This document shows, piece by piece, positions 1 to 7,155 of a stretch of DNA of 21,908 bases. A model generated the notes under the pieces. That model did no database searches and was not told where the DNA came from. It saw only the letters and a list, made by a program, of their open reading frames with translations. Source of the stretch: Bacillota bacterium (GTDB lineage: Bacteria; Bacillota; Clostridia; Tissierellales; Sedimentibacteraceae); NCBI GenBank assembly GCA_023416855.1, contig JAEZGU010000079.1, forward strand, positions 1 to 21,908, read 5' to 3'. Position 1 is the stretch's first letter. Every line of letters begins with the position of its first letter. A program made the translations under genes and the position numbers.

Positions 1-215
1 GGAAGCTTTGTAATATCTATGTTTCTTGCTGAATCATGAGCATCCTTTATAAATATTTCCTTTGCTCCCATGGCAATTGCACCTTCGCAGGCTGCTACTG
101 TTTCTTTGGTCATTTGCTCTGAAAATTGTCTGTAATCATGATTCCCTAAAGTGGTTTCACTCCATGATGTTACCCCTGTTATACCTTCTATATCCACACT
201 TATAAATACTTTCAT
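1..215 (-). CDS. dppA: D-aminopeptidase, M55/DppA family (3' end outside window)
   Basis: The first 71 codons of an M55 zinc D-aminopeptidase are present; the rest runs off the left edge. Known DppA enzymes release N-terminal D-amino acids, classically from D-Ala-containing peptides. The N-terminus reads MKVFISVDIEGITGV. Asp8, Glu10 and His60 (in KDAHDSARN) fall exactly where the metal ligands of B. subtilis DppA sit; the remaining ligands would lie outside the window. The ATG at 213-215 is preceded by AGGAGGT at optimal distance. It follows the M20 amidohydrolase by 18 nt, so it is probably the distal gene of the LD-carboxypeptidase/racemase/amidohydrolase operon. That context suggests turnover of cell-wall or dietary D-peptides. 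Whether the missing part is intact cannot be seen. Confidence 0.88.
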   Translation of the reverse strand, partial: MKVFISVDIEGITGVTSWSETTLGNHDYRQFSEQMTKETVAACEGAIAMGAKEIFIKDAHDSARNIDITKL

Positions 216-233
216 TTCTACCTCCTAATTTCA

Positions 234-1409
234 TCAACCTAATAAAGTTAATATGTTCTTAACCTGTAACTCTACCCCAATCTTTAAGCACTCTTCATCT
301 ATGTCAAATGTTTCTGTGTGAATTAATGATGTTATACCTTTTTTATCATTTCCGCATCCTAAATGGAAGAATGCTCCTTTTGCCTCATCTAAAAAATATG
401 AGAAATCTTCTGCACCTAAGCTTGGGAATTCTTTATATACTACATTATCTTTTCCAAGTAACTTTTCAGCGTTCTCTTTAATAACATTCACAACTTCATC
501 ATTGTTTATTAAAGCTTTGTATCCTTCTTTGAATTTTACTGTTCCCTCACCGCCGTAAGCGTGTGCTGTGCTAACTACTACTTCATTAATTCTCTTTTTT
601 GCAAAGCTTCTTGTAGCATCATCCAATGTTCTTAATGTTCCTGATATCTTTACTTCATCAGCAATTACATTGGTTTTAACTCCACCTGATATTTTTCCAA
701 GGGATATTACCACAGAGTTAAGCGGTGAAATGTTTCTGCTTACTATGGATTGCAAGGTCGTGATTACACTTCCTGCCATAGCAATTGCATCAATACCATT
801 GTCAGGATATGCTCCATGTGATGATTTTCCCTTTAATGTAATATTTATAGAATCTGTTGCTGCATTAAGCTTGCCATGTTTTAATTCCACCATACCTGCA
901 GCTATATATGGCATTACATGGAGCCCTAACACAAAATCCACAGTTGGATTTGTCATACAGCCCTCATCTATCATTCTTTTAGCACCACCAATTGTTTCTT
1001 CTGCAGGTTGAAAAAGCAACTTCACATTACCGTTTATGGATTCTTCTGAATCAGCCAATTCTTTCATAATTTTAGCCACACCAAGAAGAATTGTAGTATG
1101 TGCATCATGTCCACAAGCATGCATGACACCATGGTTTATCGAACTATATGAACTATTATTTTTTTCATGAATAGGTAATGCATCTATATCAGCTCTAACA
1201 CCAACAGTTTTTCCCGCATTTCCTTTTATGAGACCCACAACGCCTGTATCTGCAATAGGATAGTTTTCTATACCCCATTTGCTTAAATAATCTTGAATTT
1301 TTGTCTGAGTTCTGAATTCTTGCTGACTAAGCTCAGGATTCATGTGAAAATCTCTTCTAATATTCACTAACTCTTCGAATATTTCAGCTACTTTTTTATT
1401 TATATCCAT
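234..1409 (-). CDS. M20D-family amidohydrolase (amidohydrolase/N-acyl-amino-acid deacylase type)
   Basis: A 391-residue metallo-amidohydrolase of the M20D family, which includes N-acetyldiaminopimelate deacetylases, hippurate and N-acyl-amino-acid hydrolases. The catalytic domain is split around a dimerisation domain (about residues 185-300). Visible metal-site motifs are MHACGHDAHTT, QPAEETIGGAKRMIDEG, GLHVMPY and the C-terminal LIHTETF. Length is normal for the family and all ligands appear present. There is no signal peptide, so it is cytoplasmic. The gene begins 2 nt after the alanine racemase stop; its ribosome binding site (CAGGAG) lies in the last racemase codons, indicating translational coupling. 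Exact substrate cannot be read from sequence. Neighbouring D-Ala and murein-peptide genes favour an N-acyl or peptide-derived amino acid, and a diaminopimelate role is possible. Confidence 0.87.
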   Translation of the reverse strand: MDINKKVAEIFEELVNIRRDFHMNPELSQQEFRTQTKIQDYLSKWGIENYPIADTGVVGLIKGNAGKTVGVRADIDALPIHEKNNSSYSSINHGVMHACGHDAHTTILLGVAKIMKELADSEESINGNVKLLFQPAEETIGGAKRMIDEGCMTNPTVDFVLGLHVMPYIAAGMVELKHGKLNAATDSINITLKGKSSHGAYPDNGIDAIAMAGSVITTLQSIVSRNISPLNSVVISLGKISGGVKTNVIADEVKISGTLRTLDDATRSFAKKRINEVVVSTAHAYGGEGTVKFKEGYKALINNDEVVNVIKENAEKLLGKDNVVYKEFPSLGAEDFSYFLDEAKGAFFHLGCGNDKKGITSLIHTETFDIDEECLKIGVELQVKNILTLLG

Positions 1410-1411
1410 AA

Positions 1412-2557
1412 TTACTCCTGCAATAAATAATTTAATATTTTCACTACTTTACCATCCTTAGTGTAAACCCTTGGTGTTCTCCTTGAAAATCTACAGAGTA
1501 TTTCATTTTTATTTGTGTTTAGCAAATCAGCCATATCTTGAATACTCATTGTGTTGTCATTTCCATCACCGTACAGGATAACTTCATCTCCAACCTTTGC
1601 TTCCGGTACATTGGTTAAATCCACCATACATTGATCCATATTAATTACGCCAATTATTTGCGCTTTTTTGCCATGAATTGTAACATAACTACCTCTAATA
1701 CGTGGATATCCATCAGCATATCCCATTGGCAATGTAGCAACTTGAGTTTTTTTAGTTGCTTTCCATCTATATCCGTAGCTTACACCTTCACCAACTTGCA
1801 ATTCCTTTATTTGATAAATTTTTGTTTTAAAAGCTAAAGCGGTCTTCATTACTACTGAGTTATCTTCATATGACTTCATACCATAAATAATGGCACCCGG
1901 TCTAATCATAGTCAATCTATATTGTGGATAATCTATTGCTGAAATACTGTCACATATATGCTTGTACCTAAATGTTATTCCTTTTGATTCTAATTTATTA
2001 ATTGCATGTATAAATTTATTGTATTGCTTATCATCTTCTTCTTTATTTGTTAATGCAAAATGAGAAAAAATACCCTCTACATCAATATTTTTCAAATTAG
2101 ATATTTTTACTATTTCATCAATACTCTCTTGTCTATCTTGATATCCGATACGATTTAAACCTGTGTCGTATTTTATTTGAACTTTTGAAATAGTATTGTA
2201 TTTTTTACTTAATTCATTAAGTAGCTCAGCTTGTCTTAAAGAAAATATAGTCTGTGTTATATTGTTTTTAACAACATGTTCTAAATATTCATCCGGAGTA
2301 TATCCCATGATGAAAATATTATAATTATTATAATATTTTCTTAACTCTAAACCTTCTGTTAATGTAGCAACTGCAAGATAATCAGCTCCATTTTCTATAA
2401 TGGTTGGCGCTATATCCACAGCACCGTGCCCATAAGCATTGGCTTTTACTACCACAGCTATGGCTACATCTTCCCCTACTATTGTCTTAAGCTTTCTAAC
2501 ATTATAGGCGATATTGTCTAAATTTACTTCTAAATACGTATCACGAAGTAATTCCAT
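1412..2557 (-). CDS. alr: Alanine racemase
   Basis: A 381-residue fold-type III PLP enzyme interconverting L- and D-alanine. The PLP lysine is Lys38 in VVKANAYGHG. The second catalytic base is the tyrosine of GEGVSYGYRW, and the C-terminal domain carries INMDQCMVDLT. The N-terminal TIM barrel and C-terminal beta domain are both complete, at normal length. It starts at ATG 2555-2557 behind an AAGGGGG ribosome binding site, 12 nt after the LD-carboxypeptidase stop. D-alanine is needed for peptidoglycan synthesis. Here, beside an LD-carboxypeptidase that would release D-Ala, the enzyme may instead work catabolically, turning recovered D-Ala into L-Ala. The sequence alone does not separate the two roles. 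Confidence 0.95.
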   Translation of the reverse strand: MELLRDTYLEVNLDNIAYNVRKLKTIVGEDVAIAVVVKANAYGHGAVDIAPTIIENGADYLAVATLTEGLELRKYYNNYNIFIMGYTPDEYLEHVVKNNITQTIFSLRQAELLNELSKKYNTISKVQIKYDTGLNRIGYQDRQESIDEIVKISNLKNIDVEGIFSHFALTNKEEDDKQYNKFIHAINKLESKGITFRYKHICDSISAIDYPQYRLTMIRPGAIIYGMKSYEDNSVVMKTALAFKTKIYQIKELQVGEGVSYGYRWKATKKTQVATLPMGYADGYPRIRGSYVTIHGKKAQIIGVINMDQCMVDLTNVPEAKVGDEVILYGDGNDNTMSIQDMADLLNTNKNEILCRFSRRTPRVYTKDGKVVKILNYLLQE

Positions 2558-2569
2558 CTGTTTTCCCCC

Positions 2570-3529
2570 TTAATATGTACCACTCTCTGTAAATATAATC
2601 TTTTTAATATCTGCATCCATAATAACGTGCGTGCCAAGGGGTATAGTTGGCTGAGGGAAATTATGACCTGCCCTAAAGTTACCTATAACCGGTTTATTCA
2701 AAGGCACTAACGTGTTGTTAATTACCTCATCTAATGTTAAATCAAGTCCACCTTCATATGCTTTTTCTTCTCTGATACAGTTTGCAAATGTACCAAGTAT
2801 AACACCTGAGCAATCATTAATTTTGCCTGCTAAACATAAGGATGTAAGCATTCTGTCTATTTTATATACCGGCTCTCCAACTTCTTCTATAAACAGTATT
2901 TTGCCCTTTGTATCAATCTCATACTTAGAACCTAATGTGGAAACTAAAAGTGTTAAATTTCCACCTATTATTGAACCTTCAGCTTTGCCACCTTTAAATT
3001 TGAATAACTTTTCATTTGGTGGATTTATAAACTCACCTATTGGTTCATTTGTTAAAATACTTTTAGTTAAACTATTGTATGTATATGGTTCAAATTCAAC
3101 TTTATCGTTTTTAATTTTTGCAAAATTTGAAGTAGCCATAGGTCCGTGAAACGTTATCATATTGCATATTTGGTTAAATGCAACATGTAATGTAGTTATG
3201 TCACTAAATCCAACGAATACCTTAGGATTTTTTTTAATCATATCATAATCAAGCATATTTAAAATACGTGGAGTTCCATATCCACCCCTAAGGCATATGA
3301 TACCTTTAATACTGTCATCTCTAAATGCATCATTTATGTCTTTTGCCCTATCCTCATCGCTTGCAGATAAATGTCCATAATTAGTAAAACAAGTAGGATA
3401 CATCACAGGATTTAAACCTATAGCTTTTAATTTCAGCTCTCCATTTTCTACTGATTTTAAATCTGCTGCTGAAGAAGGTGCCACAACAGCAACCTTATCC
3501 CCCATAATAAGTTTCTTTGGCTTATTCAT
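2570..3529 (-). CDS. LD-carboxypeptidase, S66 family (LdcA/YkfA/MccF-like)
   Basis: A 319-residue S66 serine peptidase. Family members cleave the L,D bond of murein tetrapeptides, releasing the terminal D-alanine, or inactivate microcin C. The N-terminal domain has KVAVVAPSS and CLRGGYGTPRIL. The probable nucleophile is the serine of VFVGFSDITTLH, and the rest of the Ser-Glu-His triad fits the glutamate of LFIEEVGEP and the histidine of FRAGHNFPQP. There is no signal peptide, consistent with cytoplasmic recycling. It is the first gene of a four-gene run with alr, an M20D amidohydrolase and dppA, and starts behind AAGGGGG. The gap upstream is filled by a 71-bp inverted-repeat element, and I see no convincing promoter of its own. 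It may depend on readthrough from the LCP genes. Confidence 0.9.
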   Translation of the reverse strand: MNKPKKLIMGDKVAVVAPSSAADLKSVENGELKLKAIGLNPVMYPTCFTNYGHLSASDEDRAKDINDAFRDDSIKGIICLRGGYGTPRILNMLDYDMIKKNPKVFVGFSDITTLHVAFNQICNMITFHGPMATSNFAKIKNDKVEFEPYTYNSLTKSILTNEPIGEFINPPNEKLFKFKGGKAEGSIIGGNLTLLVSTLGSKYEIDTKGKILFIEEVGEPVYKIDRMLTSLCLAGKINDCSGVILGTFANCIREEKAYEGGLDLTLDEVINNTLVPLNKPVIGNFRAGHNFPQPTIPLGTHVIMDADIKKIIFTESGTY

Positions 3530-3553
3530 ATTTCCCCCTTAATATAATAATAA

Positions 3554-3624
3554 GGTTGCTGAAAAAGTTAGTCCTGCAAGCGGAGATTTATGGTCTACAA
3601 AGCAGGCGGGCATTTTTAGCAACC
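3554..3624. repeat. MITE-like 71-bp inverted-repeat element with TAA flanks
   Basis: Terminal inverted repeats GGTTGCTGAAAAA (3554-3566) and TTTTTAGCAACC (3613-3624) match except for one extra G on the left. A nested inverted repeat, CCTGC (3573-3577) and GCAGG (3602-3606), sits inside. Both ends abut the trinucleotide TAA (3551-3553 and 3625-3627), which looks like a 3-bp target duplication. TNA-type 3-bp duplications and GG-starting ends are known for parts of the IS5 group; the assignment to any IS family is inference. The element fills almost the whole gap between the second LCP gene and the LD-carboxypeptidase. It has no coding capacity. An alternative reading is a large transcript hairpin acting as a weak terminator or processing site. 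Confidence 0.6.
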
Positions 3625-3631
3625 TAAATAT

Positions 3632-4639
3632 TTATTCATTTGCATGTGCTACATCTTCGTTTTCTGCACTTGCTGATAAATTTACATTATATAAGTCATA
3701 TACTAATTTTGTTACTTGCTCACCATCAGCCACATAAAATGACAACCCACCAAGCATTCTATCAGTGCCGGGCAATGTGGTAGTTTCTAAATTTTCTGTC
3801 GAAAATCCTATTGCGTCTTTAGCTAATGTCAACATATCTGTTAATGTCAAATTTGTTTTAACATGTGGATACACTGCGCTTATAACATTTGGGAGTTTTA
3901 AGCTTAAGGATTTTTTTATGGCAGATTTAACAAATGTCTGTTGTAGTTGTACTCTACCTAAATCTCCATTTGGATATCCTTGATATCCTTCATAATTAGA
4001 TTTCCTAAATCTTAATAATTCCATTGCTTTATCGCCAAAAATTATTTGCTTACCGGCAGGAATATTAATATCTAATGGTGGCTTATCATAAGGGTCAGTA
4101 TATCTCATATGAAAAGGAACATCTACTTCAACCCCACCGATTGCATTAACTGCTGCTCTAACTCCTGCATATTCGATAGTAGCATAATTATCTATAGGAA
4201 TACCAACAAGTGTCTCTACAGCTTTCATTAAAGCATGAATACCTTCTTTTTCCATACCATATACAGCATTAATTTTTTGCACATCTGAATATCTATAATA
4301 CCCTTCCCTCTGATAATATGTATCTCTGGGAATTGAAATAATATTTGCTTCTTTTGTTTTTCTATCAAAGCTTGCTAACATTATGGTATCTGATCTTGGT
4401 CCTTCAAGTCCTACCAATAAAATATTTATTCTATTACTATTTTTAATTGCTTTTTCTAATGGAGTTGCATCAGGATCTACCTCTTGATCTTCTTCATCAA
4501 AACCAGATGCCGCATCACCAATTCTATCCTCGTCAACATCATTAGGTAATGCAAATTTAGTATAAGTATATATTCCTGTTGTTGTTACTAAAGTAAAAAT
4601 TATTAATGAAAATGCAAATATCTTTAAAAAAAGTTTCAT
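3632..4639 (-). CDS. LytR-CpsA-Psr (LCP) family cell-wall polymer ligase, second copy
   Basis: A 335-residue membrane-anchored LCP protein. Characterised members transfer undecaprenyl-linked anionic glycopolymers such as teichoic acids or capsule onto peptidoglycan outside the cell. A short cytoplasmic start is followed by one membrane segment (about residues 5-27), then an acidic linker and the LCP domain. Typical motifs are NILLVGLEG, SDTIMLASFD, IISIPRDTYY, KINAVYG, AIGGVEVDVPFHM and LLRFRKSN, including the conserved Asp/Arg set of the pyrophosphate-binding pocket. It lies 18 nt behind a paralogous LCP gene and starts behind AGAGGTGGGAA. The two proteins share near-identical blocks (for example SDPYDKPPL versus TDPYDKPPL), pointing to tandem duplication. 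The polymer substrate is unknown. Confidence 0.9.
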   Translation of the reverse strand: MKLFLKIFAFSLIIFTLVTTTGIYTYTKFALPNDVDEDRIGDAASGFDEEDQEVDPDATPLEKAIKNSNRINILLVGLEGPRSDTIMLASFDRKTKEANIISIPRDTYYQREGYYRYSDVQKINAVYGMEKEGIHALMKAVETLVGIPIDNYATIEYAGVRAAVNAIGGVEVDVPFHMRYTDPYDKPPLDINIPAGKQIIFGDKAMELLRFRKSNYEGYQGYPNGDLGRVQLQQTFVKSAIKKSLSLKLPNVISAVYPHVKTNLTLTDMLTLAKDAIGFSTENLETTTLPGTDRMLGGLSFYVADGEQVTKLVYDLYNVNLSASAENEDVAHANE

Positions 4640-4657
4640 TATGTTCCCACCTCTAAA

Positions 4658-5626
4658 TCAGTTGTTTTGTGATTTATGTTCTATTTTATTATATATTTCT
4701 AATACCATGTTATTTATGCCTTCGTCATCAGGTAAATAGAAAGACAAACCTTCTAAAGGTGCTTCTTCACCCGGTAATGTGTTTACACTTATATTGTCAG
4801 TTGAAAAGCCAATAACGCTTCCCGCTAAGCTAACTAAGTCAGATAATTTCAAGTTAGTATCTATATATGAATAAGCTTCCTTTATCAATGATGGCAACTC
4901 AAAACCCAATGCTTTCTTGGCCGCAGACTTAATAAATTGTTGTTGAGCTTCAATTCTACCTAAATCTTGATTGCTGTATCCCTTCCTGTATCTTAAAAAT
5001 TTTAGAGCTTGCTCCCCATTTAAAAGTTGTTTACCTTCCGGTATATCTATATGCAGAGGAGGTTTATCATATGGATCCGAATACACCATATGAAATGGAA
5101 CATCTACCTCAACACCACCTAACTTATCAACACAAGCAATTACCGCATCATAATCTACAATCATATATTTGTCTACCGGTATCCCCAGTAAATCTTGTAC
5201 TGATGCAGTTAAACTTTCTATACCCTCTTGAGAATAAATTGCATTAATTTTCTTAAACTCTGCCTCATCGTCCATATTCCTTGGATAATAAGTATCTCTT
5301 GGAATTGATATTAAATCAGCCTTTTTATCTTCTGTGTCGTAACTTGCTAAAATTATAGTATCAGTTCTATAGCTTTCAAGGCCAACAACAAGAATATTAA
5401 ATCGTCTACTGTTTTTTGCAAGTTTTCCTATTTCACTATTGTAATCGAAAGAGTTCGATACATATATATTAGACGTATCTGTCACCTTTTTTGTTTCACT
5501 AATTTGAATTTTTCCAAAAACCATATCCTTATCAACAAAAACAATATATCCTAAAGCTGTTACGCTTAATATAACTGAAAGAAAAATGAAAGACGCTAAA
5601 AACACCTTGAAAAAATGCTTTATCAT
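4658..5626 (-). CDS. LytR-CpsA-Psr (LCP) family cell-wall polymer ligase, first copy
   Basis: A 322-residue LCP protein with one N-terminal membrane segment (about residues 5-30) and an extracellular LCP domain. Motifs are FNILVVGLES, TDTIILASYD, LISIPRDTYYP, KINAIYSQEG, KLGGVEVDVPFHM and LKFLRYRKGY. It is the promoter-proximal member of a tandem pair; promoters lie in the gap shared with the divergent cspA. The ribosome binding site is AGGGGAA, 6 nt before the ATG. Compared with the downstream copy it has a different linker between membrane anchor and catalytic domain, and lacks that copy's acidic stretch. Substrate unknown; the role in attaching surface polymer to peptidoglycan is inferred from the family. 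Confidence 0.9.
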   Translation of the reverse strand: MIKHFFKVFLASFIFLSVILSVTALGYIVFVDKDMVFGKIQISETKKVTDTSNIYVSNSFDYNSEIGKLAKNSRRFNILVVGLESYRTDTIILASYDTEDKKADLISIPRDTYYPRNMDDEAEFKKINAIYSQEGIESLTASVQDLLGIPVDKYMIVDYDAVIACVDKLGGVEVDVPFHMVYSDPYDKPPLHIDIPEGKQLLNGEQALKFLRYRKGYSNQDLGRIEAQQQFIKSAAKKALGFELPSLIKEAYSYIDTNLKLSDLVSLAGSVIGFSTDNISVNTLPGEEAPLEGLSFYLPDDEGINNMVLEIYNKIEHKSQNN

Positions 5627-5661
5627 ATGTTCCCCTAAATATTAATTTTGCCATAATAATG

Positions 5662-5689
5662 ATTATACTATACCAACTAATTATATCAA
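5662..5689 (-). promoter_or_regulatory. Second candidate sigma-A promoter P2 for the LCP pair
   Basis: On the minus strand TTGATA (5684-5689) is followed after 16 nt by a second TATAAT (5662-5667). Its -35 overlaps the -10 of P1, so the two would compete or act as tandem starts. It is weaker than P1 because of the 16-nt spacer and a less typical -35. Confidence 0.4.
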
Positions 5690-5708
5690 AGCATTATATT
5701 ATTTTCAA
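5680..5708 (-). promoter_or_regulatory. Sigma-A promoter P1 for the LCP pair
   Basis: On the minus strand TTGAAA (5703-5708) and a perfect TATAAT (5680-5685) are separated by exactly 17 nt. Predicted transcription would start near 5673, about 47 nt before the LCP start codon. It is a near-consensus sigma-A promoter seen by eye; A+T richness makes chance matches possible. Confidence 0.6.
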
Positions 5709-5878
5709 ATACTTCTTAAAAAATATAATTTCGCATATCATGTCAAAAGTCTTATATTTATGCAATTAATTATCTTGAGAAAAACATTTTCATTTTTATA
5801 TATTGTTTAAATTATGCCCTAAATTCTAAGCATATTCTAATTATTAAAATTATTTATTAATTTTTTAATAAATATGTA

Positions 5879-5907
5879 TTGCAATTATAAGGAAAAACTG
5901 ATACAAT
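5879..5907 (+). promoter_or_regulatory. Sigma-A promoter of cspA
   Basis: TTGCAA (5879-5884) and TACAAT (5902-5907) are spaced by exactly 17 nt. The predicted start near 5914 leaves a leader of only about 30 nt, carrying the GGAGG ribosome binding site (5929-5933). That is much shorter than the structured cold-shock leader of E. coli cspA, so thermoregulation by a long 5' leader is not supported here. Confidence 0.7.
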
Positions 5908-5942
5908 ACAAATATCTTTTTTAATATCGGAGGATTTTTTTA

Positions 5943-6143
5943 ATGAAAACAGGCACAGTTAAATGGTTTGATTCAAAAAAAGGTTTTGGTTTTATTTCTT
6001 GCGATGATGGCAAAGATGTATTTGTACATTTCTCTGCTATAGACTCAGACGGATTCAAAACACTTGAAGAAGGCCAAAAAGTAAACTTTGATATAGTGGA
6101 AGGTCAAAAAGGACCTCAAGCTAGCAATGTTACTGTAGCATAA
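5943..6143 (+). CDS. Cold-shock protein, CspA family
   Basis: A complete 66-residue single cold-shock domain, the usual size. It shows GTVKWFDSKKGFGFI (RNP1 KGFGFI) and DVFVHFSAI (RNP2 VFVHF), the aromatic patch that binds single-stranded RNA and DNA. The C-terminus GQKGPQASNVTVA is typical. Such proteins act as RNA chaperones during cold shock or general growth. It is the only plus-strand gene in the window. It has its own promoter and GGAGG ribosome binding site 9 nt before the ATG. It ends in a terminator shared with the convergent ribokinase gene. Which of several csp paralogues it is cannot be decided, so no specific symbol is given. Confidence 0.96.
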   Translation: MKTGTVKWFDSKKGFGFISCDDGKDVFVHFSAIDSDGFKTLEEGQKVNFDIVEGQKGPQASNVTVA

Positions 6144-6212
6144 TATTTGTTTACGAAATAATATTTAATATAGATTTTGCAATAATTATATTAAGATATT
6201 TCAAAAGACATG

Positions 6213-6240
6213 AAAAAGAACTACAAATGTAGTTCTTTTT
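6213..6240. terminator. Bidirectional rho-independent terminator
   Basis: A perfect inverted repeat, AAAAAGAACTACA (6213-6225) and TGTAGTTCTTTTT (6228-6240), is separated by AA. Each strand ends the hairpin in a T run, so it can stop cspA on the plus strand and the nucleoside operon on the minus strand. The rbsK stop codon lies 2 nt from its edge, the classic layout for convergent genes. Confidence 0.93.
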
Positions 6241-6242
6241 CG

Positions 6243-7121
6243 TTATATATTATCTTTTAATTGTTCTAAAGTTGGCATTCCACTTTGTGCCCCCAACTTA
6301 GTTATAGAAAAGGCAGCTGCTTTGTTTGCAAATCTAATTGCATCTTTTAAGCTATCACCTCTTACTAATGACGAACCTAAACTCCCACAAAACGTATCTC
6401 CTGCCCCCGTTGTATCAACAACATCAACTTTATATGAATCTACTAATTGAATTTCTTCCCCATCAAAATATTTAACGCCCTTTGAACCCAAGGTAACTAT
6501 TAACTTGTTGGGATACTGTCTCAATATATCATCCGTATTATTATCACCAAACAATAATTTAAGCTCATGCTCATTAGGAGTTATATAAGTTGCTTTGTTT
6601 ATTATATTGTTATTTAATTGAACAGCCGGAGCTGGATTTAAAAGAACTTTAACACTATTTTCATAACATAAATTTAATGTGTATTCAACAGTGCTTAAAG
6701 GTATCTCAAGTTGCATTAATACCATGTCAGCAGACAATATAACATCCTTATACTTATCTATAATATCTGTTTTTAATTCGTTATTAGCTCCTGATATAAC
6801 TATAATACTGTTATCATTTTCAGCAACTACTATGTTGGCAACACCTGTACTGACACCATTTAATATCTCAATGCAATCAGTATTGACTCCCATAGATTTA
6901 AAGTTTTTTATAGAAAATTCGCCATTTGGGTCGCTACCTACACAACCCACCATGAAGCTTTCCGCTCCTAATTTAGCAGCAGCTACAGCTTGGTTAGCAC
7001 CCTTACCACCAGGTATAAGTGAAAAAGTGTTTCCAAGTACAGTTTCACCTGCTTTTGGCCTAATATTTGAAGTAAAAACCATATCTGCATTTATAGAACC
7101 GACAACAACAATTTTACCCAT
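6243..7121 (-). CDS. rbsK: Ribokinase
   Basis: A 292-residue PfkB-family sugar kinase with ribokinase features, phosphorylating D-ribose to ribose 5-phosphate. Visible are the N-terminal VVGSINADMV with substrate aspartate, the GGKGANQAVAAAKLG motif, LNPAPA, TLGSKGVKYF, and the C-terminal signature DTTGAGDTFCGSL with the catalytic-base aspartate. It is complete and cytoplasmic. It is the last gene of the nucleoside salvage operon, 34 nt after the nucleoside hydrolase, with GGGAGGT as ribosome binding site and the operon terminator directly behind. Its substrate would be the free ribose produced by that hydrolase. A deoxyribose or nucleoside kinase is a less likely alternative. Confidence 0.92.
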   Translation of the reverse strand: MGKIVVVGSINADMVFTSNIRPKAGETVLGNTFSLIPGGKGANQAVAAAKLGAESFMVGCVGSDPNGEFSIKNFKSMGVNTDCIEILNGVSTGVANIVVAENDNSIIVISGANNELKTDIIDKYKDVILSADMVLMQLEIPLSTVEYTLNLCYENSVKVLLNPAPAVQLNNNIINKATYITPNEHELKLLFGDNNTDDILRQYPNKLIVTLGSKGVKYFDGEEIQLVDSYKVDVVDTTGAGDTFCGSLGSSLVRGDSLKDAIRFANKAAAFSITKLGAQSGMPTLEQLKDNI

Positions 7122-7155
7122 ATATACCTCCCGTTCTGCCTCGTCCCAATGACTA

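Larger units (their letters stand above)
5627..5942. other. Divergent intergenic region between LCP genes and cspA
   Basis: This 316-bp gap is very A+T-rich. The left part holds two overlapping candidate promoters facing the LCP genes and the right part holds the cspA promoter. The middle (about 5710-5875) consists of A/T runs without a convincing ORF, operator or strong hairpin; TTATTAATTTTTTAATAA near 5853-5870 is an AT palindrome that could be chance. Confidence 0.6.

Noticed and set aside
568..1011. 147-codon plus-strand ORF inside the M20D amidohydrolase gene
   Set aside because: It is antisense to a clearly conserved gene, has no ribosome binding site and its protein is a composition artefact. 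The other plus-strand ORFs opposite real genes (for example 2712-3149, 6679-7152, 9968-10360, 15269-15664) are rejected for the same reason.
5943..6143. Long cold-shock RNA thermosensor leader on cspA
   Set aside because: The best promoter leaves a leader of only about 30 nt, too short for the structured leader known from E. coli cspA.
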